In this document: in pieces, positions 23,504 through 30,866 of the stretch
Position numbering within the stretch: the first letter of the stretch is position 1
How the letters are laid out: the number at the start of each line of letters is the position of its first letter
NCBI RefSeq assembly: GCF_000812965.1
Contig: NZ_JSYN01000002.1
Location: 434,001-498,000 of the forward strand
Source of the DNA: Pedobacter kyungheensis
Lineage (GTDB): Bacteria; Bacteroidota; Bacteroidia; Sphingobacteriales; Sphingobacteriaceae
Length of the DNA stretch: 64,000 bases
Direction of reading: 5' to 3'
Made by a program: the position numbers and the translations under genes
The notes under the pieces: generated by a model
Database searches by the model: none
Seen by the model: only the letters and a program-made list of their open reading frames with translations
What the model was told of the DNA's origin: nothing

Positions 23504-24562
23504 ATGGTCAGCGGATCAGAACAACGTTTCATTAAAATTAATCTGATAACCATCGTAGTTACACTATTGGTTATACTTGCCGGCGGTATTGTGCGCAGTA
23601 CAGGCTCTGGCATGGGTTGTCCGGATTGGCCAAAATGTTTCGACCGTTATATTCCACCAACCGATGTATCTCAGCTTCCGGCCAATTACAAAGAAAAGTA
23701 TGTAGCAGGAAGGCTAAAGAAAAACGAAAAATTTGCCAAATACCTCGAAAGTATGGGCAAAGTAGCACTGGCAGATAGTATCAGACACGATAAAAGCATC
23801 ACCATTCCCGAAGAATTTAATCCGGCCAAAACCTGGACCGAATATCTGAACCGTTTGGCTGGTGTTGCTGCAGGGATTTTTTTACTGCTAACAGCCATTT
23901 GTTCTTTTACATATAGGAAAACTGCTAAACGCATCATTGTATTAAGCATACTCAATATTTTTGTAGTGGGCTATCAGGGTTGGTTAGGCTCAATCGTAGT
24001 ATCTACTAATCTGGCGCAGTGGGTGGTAACAGTACATATGCTTTTGGCATTGGTTATTCTGGCTATTTCCATTTATACCTACAATTATGCGAAACAGCTA
24101 AACAAGGCACCTTCGGTAATTATGTACCGCATACTGTGGCTAAAAGGCTTTTTGTTCTTTACGCTGATTATTAGCCTTGTACAAATAGTTATTGGTACAG
24201 ATGTTAGAGAGGCGGTAGATGTAATCGCAAAATCGCTCGGATATGGTGCAAAGGCTAGCTGGATTTCGAAAGTTGGAAGCATCTTTTCTTATCACCGCGA
24301 TCTGGCTATACTGGTAGTGATCACCAATGCGGTGGTTTATAAAATGGTTACCGACCGTTTTAGCGGCAAAGCAGCTCCATTGTTAACGGCCAGATTTATT
24401 CTAATTACGCTCTTAGTTCAGTTGTTAAGTGGTTTAGCTTTAGCATACATTGCTTTTCCTCCGGTTGCGCAGGCGTTACATATTTTGTTCTCTACGCTAC
24501 TATTTAGTTTACAATTTTATCTGTACCTGTTGGTATATCGTACCAGTACATATAAACAATAA
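23504..24562 (+). CDS. ctaA: heme A synthase (COX15/CtaA family)
   Basis: 352 residues with about eight membrane segments. It begins with AGGIVRSTGSGMGCPDWPKC, the conserved loop with the cysteine pair (C39, C45). Heme-ligand histidines are visible in TVHMLLAL, SYHRDLAI and ALHILFSTLL. In the first half the usual EYxHR is EYLNR (N116), so one classical histidine position is not filled; I believe this is common in Bacteroidota but could not verify it. The enzyme oxidises the heme O methyl group to give heme A for CoxA. Followed in the same frame, after 12 bases, by ctaB. Confidence 0.9.
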   Translation: MVSGSEQRFIKINLITIVVTLLVILAGGIVRSTGSGMGCPDWPKCFDRYIPPTDVSQLPANYKEKYVAGRLKKNEKFAKYLESMGKVALADSIRHDKSITIPEEFNPAKTWTEYLNRLAGVAAGIFLLLTAICSFTYRKTAKRIIVLSILNIFVVGYQGWLGSIVVSTNLAQWVVTVHMLLALVILAISIYTYNYAKQLNKAPSVIMYRILWLKGFLFFTLIISLVQIVIGTDVREAVDVIAKSLGYGAKASWISKVGSIFSYHRDLAILVVITNAVVYKMVTDRFSGKAAPLLTARFILITLLVQLLSGLALAYIAFPPVAQALHILFSTLLFSLQFYLYLLVYRTSTYKQ

Positions 24563-24574
24563 TATTTAAGGGAA

Positions 24575-25483
24575 TTGAAACAATTTTTTTCAGATTTTTC
24601 TAAACTCATCAAATTCAGGCTATCGTTTACGGTAGTGTTTTCTGCATCGATCTCTTTTCTGATCGGACAGAAAATGCAGGTAGGCAGGGGCCATATTCCC
24701 AGCATAGATTGGGGAAACTGGCTGATTTTAATTGCAGGTGGCTTTTTGGTTACTGCAGCTGCCAATACCTTTAACGAGATTATAGAAAAGGACCTGGATA
24801 AACTGATGTCGCGCACCAAAGACAGGCCAATGCCAGCGGGTAGGATGACTACCGGACAGGGTTTGATATTAGGTGTGTTTATGTCGTTTGTAGGCACCTG
24901 GTTATTGGGTAAGTTGAATTTAGAAACGGGTTTATTATCGGTATTCTCCATTTTATTATATGCTTTTGCCTATACACCTTTAAAAAGGAAATCGCCAATA
25001 GCAGTTTTTGTTGGGGCTATTCCGGGGGCATTACCACCACTTATTGGTTACCTGGCAGCCTTCGGCAGCTTAAAAGCCGAGCTGTTTCATGAAATCGATT
25101 ATTACATTGCCGGTATTTTGTTCCTCATCCAGTTTGTATGGCAGTTCCCTCATTTTTGGGCCATTGCATGGGTATTGGATGATGATTATAAAAAGGCAGG
25201 TTTCAGGTTATTGCCTACCAAAAAACGCGATAAAGCGACAGCTTTACTTACGTTTTTAAGTACTTTGATTTTAATACCAGTAAGTTTATTGCCTACCTTT
25301 TATGGCTTTGGCGGTTATTACATTGCTGGCTTATCGCTAATTGCCGGTTTTATTTTCAGCTGGTTAGCATTTAAACTTTTAATGAACAGAGAAATGATTG
25401 ATGCGAAGCGCGTGATGTTCTGTTCATTTTTTTACATCCCTGCTGTACAGCTCGGATTATTATTAAATTTTATAGCAAAATAA
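24575..25483 (+). CDS. ctaB: protoheme IX farnesyltransferase (heme O synthase), TTG start
   Basis: 302 residues, UbiA-type prenyltransferase with about nine membrane segments. The signature NTFNEIIEKDLDKLMSRTKD holds the first Asp-rich motif (N-x-x-x-D-x-x-x-D), and RPMPAGRM follows; the second is around VLDDDYKKAGFRLLP. It adds farnesyl to heme B to make heme O. The start is TTG at 24575, preceded by AAGGGAA. The ctaA stop lies in the same frame just upstream and no ATG occurs before about residue 30, so TTG is the only start that preserves the conserved N-terminus FSDFSKLIKFRLS. Confidence 0.92.
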   Translation: MKQFFSDFSKLIKFRLSFTVVFSASISFLIGQKMQVGRGHIPSIDWGNWLILIAGGFLVTAAANTFNEIIEKDLDKLMSRTKDRPMPAGRMTTGQGLILGVFMSFVGTWLLGKLNLETGLLSVFSILLYAFAYTPLKRKSPIAVFVGAIPGALPPLIGYLAAFGSLKAELFHEIDYYIAGILFLIQFVWQFPHFWAIAWVLDDDYKKAGFRLLPTKKRDKATALLTFLSTLILIPVSLLPTFYGFGGYYIAGLSLIAGFIFSWLAFKLLMNREMIDAKRVMFCSFFYIPAVQLGLLLNFIAK

Positions 25484-25498
25484 CTGATGGTTATCACA

Positions 25499-26065
25499 AT
25501 GGAAAAAATCCAGGATACATTTGATCCAAAACCCAGAAAGTTTATTGTTTGGTTATTCGTAGTATCATCTACCATTATGTTTGGGGGCTTTACCAGTTAT
25601 TATCTGGTTTTTGCCGCATCTAAAGGTAAAGGGCATGGTTTAATATTGCCCGATGCGTTTATTTACTCGAGCATGGTGATTTTGGCCAGCAGTGTTACTT
25701 TATTTTTAGCGGCAAGGGCCCTGAAAAAACTTAATTTCAGCTTACAACGCAACCTGCTTTGGGTTACTGTAATCTTAGCCATAGCTTTTGGTGTGATGCA
25801 GTTTAATGCATGGGGTAGTATGGTAAGAACAGGCGCCACCCTGGTGGGTAACAACGCCGCAATTTCTTTTATTTACGTCGTATCGGGCATGCACCTTTTG
25901 CACATTATTGCGGGTGTAGGCTTTATTATTAATGCATTAATAGGCAGTTATAAGCATATTCCTGCTGCCAAGAGCCAGTACAGAATGGAAATCGCTTCTA
26001 TTTTTTGGCATTTTATAGATATCCTATGGATTTATCTATATGTTTTTTTACTTTTGAACCGTTAA
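25499..26065 (+). CDS. cytochrome c oxidase subunit III (first copy)
   Basis: 188 residues with five hydrophobic segments; heme-copper oxidase subunit III family. Motifs include MHLLHIIAGVGFI and a C-terminal FWHFIDILWIYLYVFL, the conserved WHFVDxVW ending. The ATG at 25499 (MEKIQDTFDPKP) is preferred; an ATG at 25487, only 3 bases after ctaB, is possible. A second, longer subunit III gene follows. The pairing of two subunit III genes in one operon is usual for Bacteroidota aa3 oxidases as far as I recall. Confidence 0.88.
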   Translation: MEKIQDTFDPKPRKFIVWLFVVSSTIMFGGFTSYYLVFAASKGKGHGLILPDAFIYSSMVILASSVTLFLAARALKKLNFSLQRNLLWVTVILAIAFGVMQFNAWGSMVRTGATLVGNNAAISFIYVVSGMHLLHIIAGVGFIINALIGSYKHIPAAKSQYRMEIASIFWHFIDILWIYLYVFLLLNR

Positions 26066-26096
26066 ATTTGTTAACAAACTATTATACTATTTCCAA

Positions 26097-26804
26097 ATGA
26101 ATGCAGTATCACAATTAGATCAAGTTAAAACCGGGCCATGGAATGGTGGTCGTTCTCCGTGGTCGGTAGAATATGGTAAAATCATGATGTGGTTTTTCCT
26201 TTTATCAGATGCTTTTACATTTTCATCATTATTGATCTACTACGGCGCTCAGCGTTTTTCTAAATTAACATGGCCAGATCCTGATTTGGTATTTCAATCT
26301 ATACCTGGTATAAAAGATAGTGGTGCTCCATTGGTTTTTGTGGGCCTTATGACTTTTATATTAATCTTAAGTTCTGTAACGATGGTTATGGCAGTAGAAG
26401 CCGGCCACCGTCGCGCAAAGAAAGAAGTAATCTGGTGGATGGTAGCTACTATCGTTGGAGGTTTCATGTTCTTAGGCTGTCAGGCTTTAGAGTGGACGCA
26501 CTTACACCACGAAGGTTTTTGGTGGGGACATATCCCATCTGCTGAGGAATTAAAGCATTTATTTGACGGACCAGTATCTTTGATAGCTGCACAACAATTT
26601 GCGAATTTATTCTTCACTATCACTGGTTTCCACGGTTTCCACGTATTTAGTGGTGTGGTAATTAACATCATTATCTTAATCATGACCATTAATGGTACTT
26701 TCGAGAGAAGGGGGCATTATTTAATGGTTGAGAAAGTGGGTTTATACTGGCACTTCGTAGATTTAGTGTGGGTATTTGTATTTACATTCTTCTATTTGGT
26801 TTAA
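26097..26804 (+). CDS. cytochrome c oxidase subunit III (second copy)
   Basis: 235 residues, subunit III family. The N-terminal GGRSPWSVEYGKIMMWFFL, the internal GFHGFHVFSGVVINIIIL and the terminal GLYWHFVDLVWVFVFTFFYL are typical. Compared with the first copy it has a longer middle part (SIPGIKDSGAPLVFVGLM, EAGHRRAKKEVIWW). The glutamate-histidine lipid-binding motif HH-EGFWWGH is notable. Its position between the first copy and subunit IV supports membership of the same oxidase. Confidence 0.9.
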   Translation: MNAVSQLDQVKTGPWNGGRSPWSVEYGKIMMWFFLLSDAFTFSSLLIYYGAQRFSKLTWPDPDLVFQSIPGIKDSGAPLVFVGLMTFILILSSVTMVMAVEAGHRRAKKEVIWWMVATIVGGFMFLGCQALEWTHLHHEGFWWGHIPSAEELKHLFDGPVSLIAAQQFANLFFTITGFHGFHVFSGVVINIIILIMTINGTFERRGHYLMVEKVGLYWHFVDLVWVFVFTFFYLV

Positions 26805-26828
26805 TTTCAACGAAAAAAAATATTTAAC

Positions 26829-27182
26829 ATGTCAGAACACGCACATACAACAGAAGGCCACGAGCATGGAGAACATGCAGGCATGAATAAAGCAAAAATC
26901 TGGAAAGTAGCAGGTATTTTATCGCTAATTACAGCTATCGAATTTATGATCGCACTTTGGGCAATACCAGGTGGTCATATGTCGCAACACGTTGGTAACT
27001 ATGTTTACATTGCTTTAACACTTGTAAAAGCTTTTTATATTGTAGCTTACTTTATGCACTTAAAATTCGAAAAACTGGGCTTGCAGTTAGCATTAACAGT
27101 TTCATTCATTTTCATCATTTACTTTATTGTTTTAATGCTAATAGAAGGTGGGTTTTTAAACCTGCACATGATGAGCCATTAA
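26829..27182 (+). CDS. cytochrome c oxidase subunit IV (prokaryotic COX4 type)
   Basis: 117 residues with three membrane segments (about 24-42, 57-76, 87-108) and a His-rich N-terminus (EHAHTTEGHEHGEHAG). The segment ALTLVKAFYIVAYFMHLKFE is the signature of the small prokaryotic subunit IV that stabilises the oxidase. Its stop TAA overlaps the next ATG by one base (TAATG), pointing to translational coupling with the SCO-like gene. Confidence 0.9.
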   Translation: MSEHAHTTEGHEHGEHAGMNKAKIWKVAGILSLITAIEFMIALWAIPGGHMSQHVGNYVYIALTLVKAFYIVAYFMHLKFEKLGLQLALTVSFIFIIYFIVLMLIEGGFLNLHMMSH

Positions 27183-27877
27183 TGAAAAGAAGCCCTATAA
27201 AAAAGGTATTAATCCTGGTAAGCATTTTAGCTATACCGGGATTTTTATTTTTTTACTTATTGCCCCACTTTGCCAAAAACAGGTATAAGAGTTTACCAAT
27301 CTATGGCAAGAAGATTGTGGCCACTACATTTCACAGTGTAAAGGGGAAGAAAATACCCGATACAATCTATCATCAGATTCCGGATTTTAAACTGGTTAAC
27401 CAACATAACGATACCATCAGCTGGAAATCGCTCGAGAATAAGATTGTAGTCTTAAACTTATTCCATACCGGAGCCGGTAACCAGCAAACCAGTCAGTATA
27501 TTAAACAGCTATCAGATGGTTACGAACAGAAACCGTTGGTTAAATTTTTAAGTTTATCAGTAGATCCGGCCGATCAAAGTAAGATTAAAGATTTTGCTGC
27601 CAGCTTTAAAGCAATAGAAGGTAAGTGGGATTTTTTAGCCGGAGATACCTCACAAACCTATCCGCTAATTAAAAATGGCTTATTGCTTGATGTAATTGAA
27701 GATGATTCCCGTACAAAGCCTACCTTCATTTTCAGTAACAAAATATTGCTTATCGATAACCTGCACCGCATTCGTGGTATTTATGAAGCCGATAACAAAG
27801 AGGCCAATGCCAGACTGGAAGATGAAATCAAGGTATTGATTGCAGAGTATCTGAGAAATGTTAAAGACGGACGGTAG
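27182..27877 (+). CDS. SCO1/SenC-like thioredoxin-fold protein lacking the copper-binding cysteines
   Basis: 231 residues: an N-terminal membrane anchor (about 9-28), then a thioredoxin-like domain with YHQIPDFKLVNQHNDTIS, FLSLSVDPADQSKIKDFA and LLIDNLHRIRGIYEAD, all in SCO-family order. At the place of the copper-binding CxxxC the sequence is NLFHTGAGNQQ (about 92-102), and the whole protein contains no cysteine. It therefore cannot bind copper or exchange thiols in the SCO manner. Its position after subunit IV suggests an oxidase assembly role that does not use thiols, or a partner for another SCO protein elsewhere. Family assignment is by fold pattern and context. Confidence 0.78.
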   Translation: MKRSPIKKVLILVSILAIPGFLFFYLLPHFAKNRYKSLPIYGKKIVATTFHSVKGKKIPDTIYHQIPDFKLVNQHNDTISWKSLENKIVVLNLFHTGAGNQQTSQYIKQLSDGYEQKPLVKFLSLSVDPADQSKIKDFAASFKAIEGKWDFLAGDTSQTYPLIKNGLLLDVIEDDSRTKPTFIFSNKILLIDNLHRIRGIYEADNKEANARLEDEIKVLIAEYLRNVKDGR

Positions 27878-27956
27878 TTAGTCTTGAGCCTACAGTCTTT
27901 AGTAGGTAGTCTGAGGCGATTAACTTATTCATAAAAAATAAAGAGATTTAAAACTC

Positions 27957-28499
27957 ATGGAAAATAGCCCAATTGAGAAAAAATATAATAAATGGATCAT
28001 TATCCTATCCATTTTAATTCCGGTTGCTGTAGCAGTCTTATTTGTTGTTAAATTAAAAGATTTAGGAATAGATGCACCACCGCTTCCTTTTTTGCCACCA
28101 ATATATGCTACGATTAATGGTATAACAGCCGTCCTTTTAATTGTTGCCGTTTGGGCCATTAAAAATGGAAAAGTTGCGCTTCACCAAAATTTAATGAAAA
28201 CTGCAATAGCTTGTTCTTTATTGTTTTTGGTAATGTATATAGCCTACCACATGACTACGCCTTCTACTAAATTTGGTGGCGATGGAACAATCAGGTATGT
28301 TTATTTCTTTATCCTTTTAACCCACATCCTGCTTTCGATTGCCATTATCCCATTGGTATTGGTTACCTACGTAAGGGCCTTGGCTGAGCGTTTTGACCGC
28401 CACAGAAAGATTGCTAAAATTACTTTTCCTTTGTGGTTGTATGTGGCTATAACCGGTGTAGTTGTATATCTCATGATCTCGCCCTATTACCAGTATTAA
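27957..28499 (+). CDS. DUF420 family membrane protein, oxidase-associated
   Basis: 180 residues with about five membrane segments. PPLPFLPPIYATINGITAVL, then ALHQNLMKTAIACSLLFLVMYIAYH and THILLSIAIIPLVLVTYVRAL, and the terminal FPLWLYVAITGVVVYLM, are the DUF420 pattern. CtaM of Staphylococcus, needed for heme A oxidase maturation, is of this family. The gap before it (27878-27956) contains tag-like repeated words (AGTCTTGAGCC, ACAGTCTTTAGTAGGTAGTC). It closes the respiratory block and is followed by a terminator. Confidence 0.85.
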   Translation: MENSPIEKKYNKWIIILSILIPVAVAVLFVVKLKDLGIDAPPLPFLPPIYATINGITAVLLIVAVWAIKNGKVALHQNLMKTAIACSLLFLVMYIAYHMTTPSTKFGGDGTIRYVYFFILLTHILLSIAIIPLVLVTYVRALAERFDRHRKIAKITFPLWLYVAITGVVVYLMISPYYQY

Positions 28500-28522
28500 T
28501 AGCACGGGAAGAAAATATTGAT

Positions 28523-28556
28523 AAAGCCTTGCACCAAAAATGTAAGGCTTTTTTTG
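28523..28556 (+). terminator. rho-independent terminator of the respiratory block
   Basis: AAAGCCTTGCA and TGTAAGGCTTT pair around a short CCAAAAA loop, with one G-T pair, followed by TTTTTG. It stands 24 bases after the DUF420 stop. Confidence 0.8.
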
Positions 28557-28662
28557 TTAAACATGGCTTTGGCCGGAATAGTTATTTGTTTTAACTCAAT
28601 TTTTTTTTCACTTTTATGTGGAGTATATCGCTCAATATGCGGGAGTGTAGGTAAACTAAGGT

Positions 28663-29262
28663 ATGGCGCTGGTAAATAAGGAAGATGATCTTAAGCTTAT
28701 AGAAAAAATAGTAGCGGGGGATGAGCAGGCTTTTTCTGTGTTGTTCTTCAAATACCTGCCTGTACTCCAGATTTTCGCCACAAAATTTACAAAATCTGAT
28801 GATGCCGCTGAAGAAATAATCCAGGATGCCTTTTTAAGGGTATGGCTTAACCGCGATAAACTGGCCGAAGTTGAAAATATCAAAGCCTATTTGTACAAAT
28901 ACGTATCAAACGAATGTTTAAGTTATCTGCGTAAAAAACTCAAAACCGATAAAATGGTCGATGCTTTTGCCGCTAAGCAAACAGATAGCCATAACAATAC
29001 TGTTGAAGCCATTAATCTGAACGAAGTAACCAGGATTATTGCCGTTGCTATCGACAAACTGCCCGATCAGCGTCGGAAAATATACCAATTGAGCCGCCGT
29101 GATGGTAAAACCATTCCCGAAATTGCTGAAATATTGAAGGTATCTCCAAATACCGTTAAAAATGCCTTGGTATCAGCTTTAAAATCTATTCGAATTCACC
29201 TCGATCAGCATGGCATTGCTTTCCTTTTTCCGTTTGTATTCCTCTTTTTTAAAATAAAATAA
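28663..29262 (+). CDS. ECF RNA polymerase sigma factor (SusCD-associated)
   Basis: 199 residues. Region 2 spans about 10-80 (AGDEQAFSVLFFKYLP, DDAAEEIIQDAFLRVWLNRD), and region 4 about 125-180 (AIDKLPDQRRKIYQLSRRDG, IPEIAEILKVSPNTVKNALV). This is the ECF type that sits next to FecR anti-sigmas in Bacteroidota. It would direct transcription of the downstream SusC/SusD genes when released. The hydrophobic C-terminus (IAFLFPFVFLFFKIK) is common in this subgroup. Gap to the anti-sigma gene is 63 bases. Confidence 0.92.
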   Translation: MALVNKEDDLKLIEKIVAGDEQAFSVLFFKYLPVLQIFATKFTKSDDAAEEIIQDAFLRVWLNRDKLAEVENIKAYLYKYVSNECLSYLRKKLKTDKMVDAFAAKQTDSHNNTVEAINLNEVTRIIAVAIDKLPDQRRKIYQLSRRDGKTIPEIAEILKVSPNTVKNALVSALKSIRIHLDQHGIAFLFPFVFLFFKIK

Positions 29263-29325
29263 TTTTTTTTGAAAACCGGATAGTCCTAAATCTGATTTCC
29301 TGCTTCTTAGTATTGTAGCCCCATT

Positions 29326-30489
29326 ATGGAACAACGTATAAATTACTTATTAAAACAGTTTACGGCAGATGCATTAAGCCCGGCAGAAAAGCAGGAGCTT
29401 TTGGCATTGGCTACTGATCCGGCATCTGTTGTTGGCGATGAAATCGTAAAGCTGATTGAAGCCGAAGAGGGAGCTGCTACTGAAGTAACCGAAACTGAAA
29501 AGTGGGTGTCTGTTCTAAATAACATCGTGGCTACAGATAAACCGCAGAAAACACCGCGCAGCATTTTGCTACGCCCTTTAAAATGGGCAGCAGCCGCGGC
29601 TGTATTGGTGGTGTTCTCGTTCACGGCTTATTTATCGCTAAATAAAAAGAAAGAGCATGTTTTTGCTTCTGATGTAGCACCGGGGAAGAATAAAGCGGTT
29701 TTAACTTTGGCTAATGGTAAGAAAATATCGCTTTCTGATGCTTTAACAGGTGATATAGCAAAAGAAGCAGGCTTTTCTATTACTAAAACTGCCAATGGTG
29801 AATTGGTTTACAACATTGCCGAAGCTGAAAATGCAAACGATACCCGCTTAAATACCATTTCTACACCAAATGGTGGCGAGTGGCAAATCCGTTTACCCGA
29901 TGGTACAAGAGTGTGGCTTAATGCAGCCTCATCAATCCAGTATTCGCTTAATATTGGTACGGCTAAAGAACGTTTGGTAAAACTGGATGGCGAAGCTTAT
30001 TTCGAAGTTTCAAAAAACAAAGCACATCCGTTTGTGGTAGAAACAGCAAAGCAAACCGTTGAGGTGTTGGGTACACACTTTAATATTAACAGCTATGAGG
30101 AAGAGCAAGTAACCAAAACCACATTACTGGAAGGAAGTGTACGCGTTTCGCATAACGATACCAATGAAAGTGAAGTGCTCGAACCCGGTGAGCAGTCGCT
30201 GGTAAGCGCGAGGGGTATTGCGGTTAAAAACGTAGATGTAGATGAAGCTGTGGCCTGGAAGCAGGGCTACTTTATGTTTAATAATGAAAAACAGGAGAGC
30301 ATTTTACGAAAAATTGCCAGGTGGTACAATGTAGAGATAGAATATGCAGATCCTGAGGCAAAAGAGGTAATGTACTATGGAACAGTAAGCCGTTTCGAAA
30401 AAATATCGAAGGTACTACACAAGTTAGAGCAGACTGGTGAAGTGCGTTTTGATATTAAAGGCAATAAAGTAATTGTATATAAAGATTAA
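29326..30489 (+). CDS. FecR-type anti-sigma factor (DUF4974 C-terminus)
   Basis: 387 residues. A cytoplasmic N-terminus for sigma binding (about 1-85), one membrane segment (WAAAAAVLVVFSFTAYLSL, about 88-108), then a FecR domain. That domain has the usual wording: LNTISTPNGGEWQIRLPDGT, VWLNAASSIQYS, RLVKLDGEAYFEVSKN and FVVETAKQTVEVLGTHFNIN. A C-terminal DUF4974 secretin-like domain (RKIARWYNVEIEYADPEAKE, then VMYYGTVSRFEKISKVLHKLEQT) would meet the STN domain of the SusC partner. It completes the outer membrane to sigma signalling chain. Confidence 0.92.
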   Translation: MEQRINYLLKQFTADALSPAEKQELLALATDPASVVGDEIVKLIEAEEGAATEVTETEKWVSVLNNIVATDKPQKTPRSILLRPLKWAAAAAVLVVFSFTAYLSLNKKKEHVFASDVAPGKNKAVLTLANGKKISLSDALTGDIAKEAGFSITKTANGELVYNIAEAENANDTRLNTISTPNGGEWQIRLPDGTRVWLNAASSIQYSLNIGTAKERLVKLDGEAYFEVSKNKAHPFVVETAKQTVEVLGTHFNINSYEEEQVTKTTLLEGSVRVSHNDTNESEVLEPGEQSLVSARGIAVKNVDVDEAVAWKQGYFMFNNEKQESILRKIARWYNVEIEYADPEAKEVMYYGTVSRFEKISKVLHKLEQTGEVRFDIKGNKVIVYKD

Positions 30490-30715
30490 CAATAAAGGAT
30501 AAGGACTAACTAACCATTATTCTCAAAAAATAAAAGATTAACCAACTTAACCCGACAGATGATTGTCCATATCGGGTAATCGTAACGGTTTAAAGAAAAA
30601 AGATGGAGGAGTAACTAACCTTTATCTCTAAAAAATAAATTAAATAACAACCTTAACTTAACAAATTATGAATACACTTCGACAAAACTCCTGACGATCC
30701 AACAGTTAAACGCAT

Positions 30716-30745
30716 AAAAAAGGAGTGCTCGTAACACCCCTTTTA
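30716..30745 (+). terminator. possible terminator in the gap before the SusC gene
   Basis: AAAAGG-A-GTG and CAC-C-CCTTTT pair around CTCGTAA with one internal mismatch and end in TTTT. Its place between anti-sigma and SusC genes suggests separate transcripts. The rest of the 377-base gap (30490-30866) holds a small CCCGA/TCGGG hairpin at about 30557-30580, an eight-codon frame at 30668 and no clear promoter word. Confidence 0.45.
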
Positions 30746-30866
30746 TGATCTGTTTAGCTATTCCGTAAACCGGAATCGATTAAAAATCAATTATTTTCTT
30801 GGATAACCGCGAAACGTATTTTAGCGTCCAAACCTTCTTGCGTTCCGCACAAAAACAGACTATTAA

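Noticed and set aside
30668..30694. Eight-codon leader peptide before the SusC gene
   Set aside because: Too short to separate from chance; no attenuator-type codon run or alternative hairpins were found around it.
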